DNA of 64,000 bases from Roridomyces roridus (taxonomy: Eukaryota > Basidiomycota > Agaricomycetes > Agaricales > Mycenaceae): NCBI GenBank assembly GCA_029378245.1, contig JARKIF010000026.1:186001-250000 (forward strand), in the 5' to 3' direction. The notes beneath the pieces were generated by a model, which worked only from the letters and a program-made list of their open reading frames with translations, ran no database searches and had not been told where the DNA came from. Shown here piece by piece: positions 32,178 to 41,525 of this stretch. The position numbers and the translations under genes were made by a program. Each line of letters starts with the position of its first letter. The stretch's first letter is position 1.

Positions 32178-32887
32178 CTATCAGCATCACTGCAGCTGGT
32201 GGCACGTTCTCGCCCGCGACGTCCCCCTGCGCCTGCAGTTGCTGGCGAGGTGCACCCGAGGGATCGTTCTCGGGGCTGTGGACCTTGGTGATGAAGAGAC
32301 CCTCCGCAGTATCGTCATCGGCGTCGGCGCCATTGTTGACGGTGGGTTCATTGGCTGGAATGAAGTCATTCGGAGCACGGGGCTTCTCCTTCTCCCGAGA
32401 CGGTTCGTACGACTCGACAGGCTCGAGCAGCACAGACTGGTGGCTCCTCTTGTTCTTGAGGGCCACGTGAGCGTTTACCGCTATCCTGATCAAGCCCTGT
32501 AAGTGGAAGTTGTGATTGAAGACTCACAAGTGGCCAGCGGAGCAATTGACACGGACCTTACAGACAGATTCGCGCGTGTACGGCGCGATGTGCTCGACAA
32601 GGGCCTCCAGGGCAGCGTCGAGGCAGTTGTCGATTATCCACTGGGGTTTGCTGGGTCCAATGGATGTCGGATCCCTGGTTTCGTACCAGCGACAAAGTTT
32701 GGGAAGTATTTCGGTGACGGCGTAGGCGTGCACGGGGTCGTCAGTGTGCCCAGCTTCTTTCCATTCCTGGGCCGTCATCTTCTTCCACTCTCTCTGCACT
32801 GCTGCTTGACTGGAAGAGGCAGCGGTGTCGCGCTGAGAAGCGGAGGCCTCACAGTGGTCGGGAGGCGTGCAGCCGGGCGTGTCGGGC

Positions 32888-32917
32888 ATCGTGGCCTATC
32901 GTGGCCTATCGTGGCCA
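32888..32917 (+). repeat. Triple 10-mer at the start of the split gene
   Basis: ATCGTGGCCT is repeated three times across the predicted start codon of the split gene. It may shift the true start of that gene. Confidence 0.6.
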
Positions 32918-33390
32918 CCAGGAAGGACCCCGTTATGTCACAGGTCATATGATTCGCTGTCCGTGATGGAATCGGCAAGTTCAACTTGCCGACTGTGGCA
33001 TTTCTTGTAAACAATAATAAAGGAGAGCAAAAGATGGCTGACTTCCCCGTGGTTGAGTTCGATCTGAGCTCCCGGACTCTTGGCCTGGAGCTGGACGCTG
33101 AACTGTTTGCCCACGCCGAGGTGGCACGACCAAAATGGCCCAACAATGGCCAACAACTTTGGCCCAAGTCAAGTAGGTTGTTACAAACATGTTGAATCCT
33201 CAACGACCGTTCTGTCAGCAGGTGAATCTCAGGCAGGTCTGTTCCCGAATTGAACGGGCAACTTCCTAAAATTACCTACGGGTGATTCGAGCAGCAAGCG
33301 CGGTTTTCTTTCCTCGACTCGTGGCTCGCTCTTCTTGAATTTGCGCTTACGTGCAATTCCTCGTTCATGGGTAAGTAAGACGGAGTTATA
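32918..33390. other. Intergenic sequence
   Basis: Upstream region of the split gene and the 3' flank of NLR copy 4. It includes a T-arm-like word (CCCGAATTGAACGGG, about 33244, minus strand). No coding signal. Confidence 0.4.
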
Positions 33391-35810
33391 TCAATACTCA
33401 AAATCTGAATCAACCTCATTATCAGGACCTCCAAGGCGGGCGTAGCATTCTTCGACAATCCTCTTCTGTCGTCCCCATGAGCGGATGAGTTGGGGCGGTG
33501 GAGAATGTGCTTTTATGGCACATATACTGTAAAAAAATTAAGTTGATTTCAGGTGGTTGGGATCACAGGTAAATGGAGCGCATGTTCATGAATGCACACC
33601 GTTTTGGTTACAAGTTCCTTTGGGTAACATCTCAAGTTGGGTAACAATGCATTCCGGAGAACAAGCCCAAGACTGGGATCCATTTCTCAATCTCACCTCG
33701 CCTCGCAGTTGCCAACTACTCTCACAGTGGATAAAGTCCCGTCATTTGGCGGTGATTCCTTTGAGATCTCCTGACGGTGGCTATTTGGCAATATCGTGCC
33801 GTGGGTTTGAACGGCGGTGGGTTTGCCCTCTCTGCTTGTGGGTACGATAGATTCATAAACAAACTGCAGCTCGATGCTTACTATTTGCCGTGTAACAAGT
33901 CACGTAGAGTCGGGTAAGTTCCAATTTACAACTTTCAAAGTTTCAATTGAGCCAAACAAAAGTGCGAAAGCATGGACAGATGATTGGTGAATAATCTATG
34001 TTCTAGGATGCTTCTACGGCACGGATCGGTGGGGATGTACGTACCGACGGCTGGTCTCCGGCCGACATTTTGCCTTGGAGAGTGGATCAGGCACGGGGAG
34101 AAACGTCGGCGCAGTGTACTCACCGAATACTCGTCCTGAGTGAACCCCTTGATTGCGTGTGTTGGCTCAGAGTTGATGGACGAGATTGAAGGCTCCCCGG
34201 AACGGGTCCGAGGCCGGGGTGAGGAAGCGTAGATAGGCAGTGAGCGTGTGATGCGACAACGAGGGATGGAAGATATGCACGCACCGATGAATAGTACTTG
34301 TTTCCACGACTCCCAGAGAGGCACGACGGAAGTCGGACTCGGAAACTCCAAATGGCACTCCGGAGGGGATTCTCCGGGGTGAAGTGCCCGCAAGAGCCTT
34401 CGCAGTCGCATTTCCGATCCTGGCAGTGGGAATTCCGGCGGCACGTCGGACATTGGTATCTGAGAGGGTCGGTCAGGGCATTATAATTGAGTGCGGGTGG
34501 GAACTTACTTGGGATAGTAGATAGCCGGAGGACTTTTTGAGAAAGGTAGATAGATGGTGGTAGGAAGAAAGGATTGGGACAGATTTTCATTGTTTGGTCG
34601 ACCTGCATAGTTCTGAGTCAGCCGATGATCCAGAATGTCAATGATATGTCAATCAAGTACGTGATGATCAATGATCCTACTGGAAAATTGAAATCAAGGT
34701 TCAGATGTAACCCACTGCGGTTGCGATCCCAATATGTTGTGATCCAGGAATGTTGCAATCCAGACAGGTTGCAACCCAGACAGATGTGGCAACCCAAAGA
34801 GATGCCACCGATGCGTCTGTTGCGCTCTGTGTCGCTCAAAAACCACAATAATTATTTTACAGTATATCGCCCATATGCTTTCTATGACCAAAAATGACGA
34901 GGGATTGGACAAATGGAATGCAAAACTCACTTGAATCCACTCTAAAATGTCTGCAAACCATGCGGGATCCACAAGGCCTTTCCGGTGGTACTCCGGGTCC
35001 AGCTCGAGAGATGAGAAAACCGGCGTAAAGTCGAGATCCTTGAGCGCATCTAATACCTCGGCATCCGGCTCGCAGTGACACAATATGGAGATCCATTTTC
35101 TAGAGCAGTTACAGCAATTTCTTTGAATGGAACAAATGGGTACTCACTTATTGAAGTGGATGAAATTCTTTGTTCGCAGATTACCCTTCGCAGTGGATAC
35201 ATTGGAGGGCCGTAGAACGCAGGATTTTGTCGCGAGGCATCCACAAGTCACCACATTTGTCAGGGTCCCTGAGAAAATCTTGAATATCCTCGAGATCCAC
35301 TGAGTTGACAGGTTCTGTGATCTTTATAAGCGGCAGAAGTGCATCCCATTTCAGTGCAAGCAAGTCCAACACATCATGCATCAGCGTTGCATGACATATT
35401 TCCGGGGGTAGAACAGTGGAAATGCGGATGATGTCAAGCAGATCCGCGCTTTGTTGAAGATACTGGCGGGTGGATATCTTGGAATAATCATAATTAGAGG
35501 AGGTCACAGTGCTCTGCGGGGGAAGGTGCCAATTACGGTAAAAACCGTACGGAAGAAGCGGCAACTCAAATGCAGATGCGAGCCGAGAGAATTTGCCCCA
35601 AATTCTGATCAAGTTGAGTGACGCAGGGTAAAATCGCTATGGCAATCAGCGGCGATGGTCAGTGCAAGGAAATCAAATCTTACTTTGAGCCAAGTGATAA
35701 TGGTTTGAGCTTCTCCCCAAGCTCGGATACTCGAAAAGAGCTTGTGTTGAAAATCAACATTCCGAAAAACGAGGAGCAATTCGGCCGATGGTCACCTAGT
35801 GTACCTACGG
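33391..35810 (-). pseudogene. NLR copy 4: 3' half only
   Basis: Homology begins at about 35800 with LLLVFRNVDFQHK and EAQTIITWLK (matching LPVFWTVNFQHE and QTVISWLE in the complete copies), then DLIRIWGKFSRLASAFE, LDLLALKWDALLPLIK, DPDKCGDLWMPRDKILR, KWISILCHCEPDAEVL and a last exon with SPPPQLIRSWGRQ that ends DSDFEY at 33391. The N-terminal module and the whole NACHT exon are absent; upstream sequence encodes an unrelated Gly-rich run. The donor GGGTAATC joins GEG to KWISIL cleanly in phase 2, which helps fix the same junction in the other copies. The last intron has grown to about 1.4 kb (33530-34930). Without an NTPase it cannot work as an NLR. Confidence 0.75.
33530..34930. other. Extra sequence inside the last intron of NLR copy 4
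   Basis: Complete copies have an intron of about 50 nt at this place, so roughly 1.35 kb was inserted. I see no inverted ends. A minus-strand frame (33935-34453, starting MSDVPPEFPLPGSEMRLRRL) with a plausible upstream intron could be a small gene, but I recognise no family. A run of GTTGCAATCC-like words lies near 34730-34790. Confidence 0.4.
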
Positions 35811-36585
35811 AATGCTGACTAATGGACCTCGATGGTCCCATTAGATGTTGGTTTGATGGGGCCTTAGAGGTCCCCGGCGGAGGTATGTAATGGCAGTGAT
35901 GGCGCACGTAGCTATTTTGGGTGTATCCTCCGCCTCCGCCAGTCAACCCGGGACCACCGCCAGTGCCACGGGCGGGAGCATTGTTCACGGCTGCACCAAG
36001 GGGCCCGATACACGTTGAGCACACCTGCCGTGCAAGCAGCGAGTCTGGTGTGGTGTTGGTGTGGTGTGGAGACGGATAGGCAAGCCAACGGGTGGGTTTT
36101 GAGGGCAGTGCCAGGACCTCCGCCTGCGAGCAGGGGACGGATTGCAGGCTGGAATCGGGTTCACCATGCAGGTCATACAGCACGCTCGTCGGGGGTAGGT
36201 AGTACACTGTATTAGAGGCAGAGGGAAGGCAGGGGAAGCCGCTTCGGCGTACGACTGGACCTCTGCTCGCGGGTCACCGGCAAGCGGTGCAGCCTGCTGG
36301 ACATTGCCTTGTTACCCACATCATCCGTGACCAGTCGTAAGGTGCCGGTCATACGGTGCATGTGGGTGGCAGCGGGACAGCGGCGGGACGGCGATTTGAG
36401 CTGGAAAAATTGTCCCACCACAGCCCGCGTGGCATCGCTCGAGAAGTTCATGCATTGGTGACTCGTGAGTGACTTTAATGGAAACCAGTCGTTCATTATC
36501 TATATATTTTCTGACTAAAATCAATGTGAGCGAGCATTCAAAATGATTTAGGTCGCTCCTCGTACCTTGGAGTTGTACATATTTA
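35811..36585. other. Junction sequence upstream of NLR copy 4
   Basis: Here copy 4 loses similarity to the other NLRs. The minus strand encodes a Gly-rich run (GTGGGPGLTGGGGGYTQNSY) that I cannot assign. No gene is supported up to the TTTCCGCA element. Confidence 0.35.
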
Positions 36586-36795
36586 CGCAACATTTCCGCA
36601 GTATTTCCGCAACATTTCCGCCAGCCCCGAAAATAGGTGATAAAAATCAAAATCTGCCAATTTAGCAGAGAATCTCATGATTATGTAATGAAATCAACAC
36701 ATTTCCGCCATGCGGAAATGTAGCGGAAATCATGCGGAAATACTGCGGAAATATAAAATTCCCGCTGTGCGGAAAAGTGAAGTTCCCCCCTGTGG
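36586..36795. mobile_element. Small inverted element built of ATTTCCGCA words
   Basis: The left side has ACATTTCCGCAGTATTTCCG and the right side its inverted counterpart (CGGAAATACTGCGGAAATAT), with further ATTTCCGC / GCGGAAAT words in between, about ten in total. Non-coding, about 200 bp. It sits where the peroxidase coding sequence loses family similarity, so it probably replaced or cut off that gene's 3' end. Confidence 0.55.
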
Positions 36796-38540
36796 GAAAA
36801 AACTGCGTACCACGACATCCAATCTAAGCGGATCCTCCCCGCCATTAAGGGAATAAAGACACGAAGTCAGAGAAAACATGTAGGCATCCTGCACCTCAAA
36901 CCCTACTCCTTCTTGATCCTCCAACTTGCCATTGACCACAAACCGAAGACGCTCAATCCCCGCTGTAGCGTCGAGCCCGATAAACCCGAAGGGGTTGACT
37001 GCGTTGAAACCGTACCACACCGAGTTGTACTTGCCCCCAGTGGATGAAGCCGTGCCGGCAAATGCGAGGGAGGTGTTGCCTTGCCCTCCGAGGTGGTCGT
37101 CCCACAGCATGCCGACTGTACCCGCAGAGGCTTGGTCCGTGTTCCAAAGCTAATGATACACAGTGCAGGTGAGGTCAACATTGAGCAGTGAATCGAGTTG
37201 GGCACTTACGCGGACCTGGCCAGACAGTCGAATCGTGTCGTTCACCATCGTCAGTTCCACGTTGTCGGGTTTGACAGGCAATGGAGTGATCACGTCGGTG
37301 AGTTGAACGTCGCTCGGGACAGTATCAATCATCCGGGCGAATAGCTCTGCACAGGTCGATGCAAACAGAGAAGGAGAATCGGCTAATCTGGAGAAAGTTG
37401 AGGGAGAGTGTTTGCATAATTCGTTCATCCACGTACGAGCTCATGGTGACATTCCCATCGCTGCCAAAAATCCTCTTGTCTGAATTGGTCGTGTCGTTAA
37501 ACCCCGCCACCAACGGGTTCTGCGTCGTGCCAGAAATATATTCCGTCGCCCTGCGTCCGATGAGCACACAAACAGAAAAGTAAGGAACACGTACACATTA
37601 TTGTCGAAATGCACAAAAGTGGTGTCGAAATGCGCTACATCATCCGTATTTGCCGGGTCATTCAGCTCGTTGACGATATTCGGGAAGGGGTCGTGTTGGA
37701 CCCCTCCGAACGAGTGTCTGCGATTTCATCAAAGATGTGTCGGAGTTTCATGACAATGAAACGCGCCCGCAAGCTACGAGACTTATCATCTCCGTCTGTG
37801 TGAAGCCTTGTCGAGCAAAGGACGCGATGTGAGATCGGAGATCCTGTTGTGGCTCGGGTACTCCTGGGGCGTTGGCCTCGATTGCATCGATTCGACCGCC
37901 GCGGTACGCGATTTCCGGGCCTCCGCTTCAGAGGTCATGAGATCCGGAGACTGAAGTGAATTGAGCTTACCAGTTCTCAATGGCGATGACAGCGGCGAGG
38001 GCGAGGGCGTCGGCGACTGGATAGCTTCAACTCGACGATAGAGAACGTATTGGCGGGACGTACCCCCAAAATAACGATTGGTCGCGCCAGAAACGATGAT
38101 AAACGTGTTCCTGAATCCATCGCCGGCGTTCTGGGACATGCATTCTCAGCGTCCAGTTTGATCGAAAGGGCAGAAAGAGACCTCTGTGCGGTCCATCTCC
38201 ACATCCAACCGAATCGAAGCATCCAAACCGCCTGTACCGTCCGTAGTGCTGTGCGTAGCCATATCGTGGTAAGCCTATCTAGAGTCAATACCACCTGTTA
38301 TATATTGTACAACCAACGCACCGTGCGTATCCAATCTGCCGCATTTGACCGCCCCGTATCGTCCGCAAACAAGAACGAGTCGCAAGGCTGGATAAAACCC
38401 GGCATGATACCCGCGTTGAATCCGAATTGGTCGAATCGCGCGGATTCGAGGGCGTCAAGCTTGGGTGAGGGCCAGATGGGTGGCGAAGCCCTGGCGTGGG
38501 AGGTATAGGTGGCGAGTGCGACGAGGAGGGGGAGTGGCAT
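36796..38540 (-). CDS. Hybrid-type (class I-like) haem peroxidase, 3' truncated
   Basis: Secreted haem peroxidase of the plant/fungal superfamily. Exon 1 (38540-38322) starts MPLPLLVALATYTSHARA, a signal peptide. About nine exons can be followed. The distal haem pocket is RTAYHDMATH (Arg and catalytic His present); VADALALAAVIAIENC and GGPEIAYRGGRIDA follow; the proximal His lies in CGHSFGGVQHDPFP. Further blocks are GTTQNPLVAGFNDTTNSDKR, FASTCAELFARMIDTVPSDV and ITPLPVKPDNVELT. The intron before HSFGGVQH (37718-37766) uses a GC donor. Reading ends after GGEDPLRLDVVV, where the family normally continues toward WSC domains; here the sequence runs into the ATTTCCGCA element. Both haem-pocket histidines are present, so a shortened enzyme is conceivable, but the gene is probably damaged. 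Confidence 0.8.
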
Positions 38541-39384
38541 TTCAGGATGCGAATCGCACGCTGGCCGATGGCTTTTGTATACCGATGCGCTTGAGATGAA
38601 ACGTGAGATTTTGAAATCACGACAGGGCTGTGGCGAATGGGCAGTCGGTTGGCAGTCGGGCTGCCCTGCTGTCATATCCGCCTGGTCAGTGAAGCCATAC
38701 GCTTCACGCATTCATGTTCCTTGCACGACGGTCGAGGCGCGAGGCGCGCTCGGGACGTGGGATGTAACAGAGGATGGCCATGGGCTCGACTACGGCGGGG
38801 GTCGAGGCTCTTCCGGGCGCGTGGGAGCGAGCCACGGCCTGCCACGGCATGTAACCTTCAGATTGCTGATTTGAGAGGTGGAAATGAGGTGCAGAGACTC
38901 TTGGCCATGGGAGGCGACGTCCAAAGCGGAATGGGGGCGGAACGAGAGAGAGAGAAGCAAATAATGACATCGTGGCAACGGTGATGGCAATGTGCCACAT
39001 ATGGTATGCCGGCCAGGCCGGAATGGAACATATGATGATCATTGATATTTGGAATTCAATGTCACCTGTCCGCGTCAATGGTCACGACTCACCAGCAAGA
39101 ATCTGTTTCCCTCCGTGTTCCGATCAGCAAGACGCCGTTTCCTCCGTGTTCAGATCAGCGACGCGCAAGTCTCAAGGTCAAGAAGCCATGACGTGCTCGA
39201 TGGTCTTGTCTTGTAATCTCCGCAGTCCGACGCCTCCCACGCCGCACCACGATGTAGCGTCACACAAATATAGCATGGCGTGTGCGGGAATCTATCAGTT
39301 GCTGCAGAGCGGCTTTAACTGGAACTGCCATTCTCAGAGCCAGTGCCACCTCTCCACCCGTTCCGTTCTCATTATCTCGACCAC
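38541..39384. other. Intergenic, with a dispersed repeat
   Basis: About 38590-38990 is a copy of a repeat that recurs in the same orientation at about 46585-46945. The remainder is the SDR promoter region, with no clear TATA box. Confidence 0.45.
38590..38990 (+). repeat. Dispersed repeat, copy A
   Basis: Shared blocks with 46585-46945 include GCTGTCATATCCG, CATGTTCCTTGCAC, GTCGAGGCGCGAGGCGCG, CGGGACGTGGGATAT/GTA, TTCCGGGCGCGTGGGAGCGA and CATCGTGGCAACGGTGATGG. The copies differ by many substitutions and indels. No coding potential or inverted ends. Family unknown. Confidence 0.6.
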
Positions 39385-40655
39385 ATGTCCACCAAAGGAG
39401 TCGCGTTCGTCACTGGTGCAGGCAAGCTCACTTCTCGGCCCTTCGTAGCATATACACTCAACCTCCTACGCCCCAGCGCGCGGAATCGGCAAGGCGATCG
39501 CTCTCCGACTTGCAGAAGACGGATTCGACGTTGCCGTGAACGATCTCGCCACCGCGTCCGCCCAACTTGACGTCCTCGTGGAGGAGATCAAACAGAAAGG
39601 CCGCACCAGCTCCAGCCACACCGGCGACGTGTCCAAGAATGAAGACGTGAAGAACATGGTTGCAGCGGTGGTGCAAATTCACGGCAGCCTCGATGTTGTA
39701 CGTTACTTTACATTCATGGACTTGCTCTTGTTGAAAAGACGCGCACAGATGGTTGCAAATGCTGGGACTACGCTAGACAGAAATTTTGGAACAAGTATCC
39801 TCGAGCGTGCGTGACCACTGGAGGATGTGTTTGAGCACAGAATTCCCAGTTCTGACTATTCGATTCTCCAGTTACACCGGAGGACTGGGACCAAATTATG
39901 GGCGTCAACGCTCGTGGCACATTCCTTTGCTACCAGCATGCCGCAGTTCAGATGATCAAACAGGGGCGTGGTGGGCGGATGATTGGCGCTTGTTCCGTTC
40001 TTGGCAAGCAAAGTTCGTCTTGGCACCATCCAAAGTCAACACCGACTGACGTTCTCAACAGTCATTATGCCAGACGTGGGCGCGTACGCCTCTTCCAAGG
40101 CTGCAGTCAGGGCCCTCACTCAAGCCGCGGGTGAGTGTGTCGCGCTGAATCGAGTCCAGAACCTTTCGCTAATCTGAATCTCTGGAAGCACTTGAGTTTG
40201 GAAAATACGGTATCACCGTGAACGCGTATGCCCCAGGCGCGGTTGACACACAAATGCGTAGGTCTATAAAACTGTTCAACTCCTATAACCTAACCCTGCC
40301 TAGTGATGGGTACCGACGCTGCCATCGCCAATGGAATCCGTGAACATGTAAGCAGTTCCACCGCCTGTCCTTCATCTGAGTCTGGGCTGACAGTTGCGCG
40401 TCTACTCAGTTCAAGGCAAGGTCTCCTCTCAACGTCGTCGGGTCTGTTCATTTGATTTGATTTGGTCCCAAATCGAACACTGACTGGCTGGTATTCACTC
40501 AGAACGCCCCAGGACATCGCACACGTCGTATCTTTCCTCGCCGCAAAGGAGTCGCACTTTATCACCGGACAGGCTGTGAGTTTTCTCTTGTCCTCATATT
40601 TTCTGATATATAAGAATGGCAGATGTCGGTCAACGGTGGTTTGTATTTCGATTGA
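39385..40655 (+). CDS. Short-chain dehydrogenase/reductase (diacetyl/acetoin reductase-like)
   Basis: Ten exons can be followed to the stop after MSVNGGLYFD. Splicing gives a classical SDR of about 260 residues: FVTGAARGIGKAIALRLA (dinucleotide-binding T-G-x-x-x-G-x-G), DGFDVAVNDL, HTGDVS, MVANAGTT (N-A-G), DWDQIMGVNARGTFLCYQ, CSVLGKQ (catalytic Ser), AYASSKAAVRALTQ (Y-x-x-x-K) and NAYAPGAVDTQM. The MGVNARGTF and PGAVDT blocks resemble fungal NAD-dependent diacetyl/acetoin reductases. Substrate is not certain. The first intron (39422-39476) needs a GC donor (GCAAGC) to keep TGAARGIG intact. All catalytic residues are present. Confidence 0.88.
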
Positions 40656-41525
40656 GGAGTCTTGAGGGAAGCTCCAGTAATGTGTCTGTGGTTGTAATTG
40701 TATCATTTGTGTGCTCGCTTTGGCTCTGTTCTTTCGAGTCCATGAAGGGAAACGGCCTGCGCCGATTACCTGATCCCTGGAAGCCAGACTTCAGTATAGG
40801 TAATAATAATAATTGCCGGTACTCAAGCAACTAGGGTCGTAGTGTAAACAACGGCACACCGAAACCATCAGCTGTAGAATTGTTAATCACTTTGGGGAGT
40901 GCCGAGGGCGTGCCGAATCGGAGTTGGTTCACTTGACATGTTGACAACTGACGTGATGTCGGATCACCTGATTCGCATCTTCCTCTTCCTGCCACCAAGT
41001 CACCACTTATTGGGACTCTGGACGTGTATGGCCCGAGCCCTGACGGTGTTTCGTGCGTGTTTTTTTTTCCTCCTCTCGCCTGGGCAACCTCACCTCGATC
41101 CTACGGTCTGATCCGTCAATGAAACAGGGTGCGGGAAAATGGGGGCGAATCCGGTCTAAGTATACGTTTCTCGAGGATCAAAGATAGATGTGGCGTGTGT
41201 CCATTGTGGTCTGTCCACGGGCCCAGAGCGCCCAGAGCGACGCTCAATCCAGTAGCGGGCCTTGAGCGGGAAGGGCCTGAACCCAGGCTGGACGTGGAAT
41301 ACACCCAGCGAACCACATGTCAGCCCACGGCGGCGGCACGCAGTGCCCGCAACGATTGTGGTCTTCTGTACACGGGGGGGAAATAGATCTTTTGCTGATC
41401 GGGATTCGGAGAGAAACCGATTTTTGCTCCCCCAAGTTTTAGGTTTTCCCACAACCTCCATCGCTTTTATTATAGGAACACCTCCTAAGGAATCCTGCAC
41501 CCTCCCCGACGCCCTTCATCTTACC
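40656..41525. other. Intergenic interval
   Basis: No gene. About 40900-41000 contains GATGTCGGATCACCTGATTC, which recurs with changes at about 50725-50790 (ATTATCGGATCACCTGATTC), another dispersed repeat. The last part is the promoter of the DUF6534-like gene. Confidence 0.4.

Larger units (their letters stand above)
26248..32192. mobile_element. hAT-like MITE, 415 bp, split by a Copia element
   Basis: The ends are inverted: CAGTGATGCT at 26248 and AGCATCACTG ending at 32192. The 8 bp sequence CAGCTGGT flanks both sides (26240-26247 and 32193-32200), the hallmark of hAT-type transposition. Removing the internal Copia element and its CTATC duplication leaves 415 bp without coding capacity, filled with GGGCCCTATCG-like words in both orientations. 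A (CTTAT)n run near 26370 is also inside. Only 10 bp of the MITE lie to the right of the Copia insertion. Confidence 0.85.
25533..32889 (-). pseudogene. Unidentified gene split by nested transposons
   Basis: The 5' part begins at 32889 (MPDTPGCTPPDHC) and runs through AYAVTEILPKLCRWYE and LEALVEHIAPYTRESV; after an intron near 32500 it continues IAVNAHVALKNKRSHQSVLL. At 32193 it stops at the MITE target site. The 3' part resumes at 26239 (VPTAAAAARHFLSGPGD) and runs to 25533, with a Pro/Ser-rich, basic end (SPTPSPEPRKRKRS). Removing both elements and one target duplication joins the two parts in frame (ENVPPA followed by VPTAAA) with no stop. I recognise no domain; the patchy Pro/Ser/Lys content suggests a nuclear or scaffolding protein, but that is a guess. 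As it stands the gene cannot make its full product. Confidence 0.7.

Noticed and set aside
37769..38300. Basic Arg-rich frame resembling a small nuclear protein
   Set aside because: It is a shifted frame across peroxidase exons; the spliced peroxidase frame accounts for the region.
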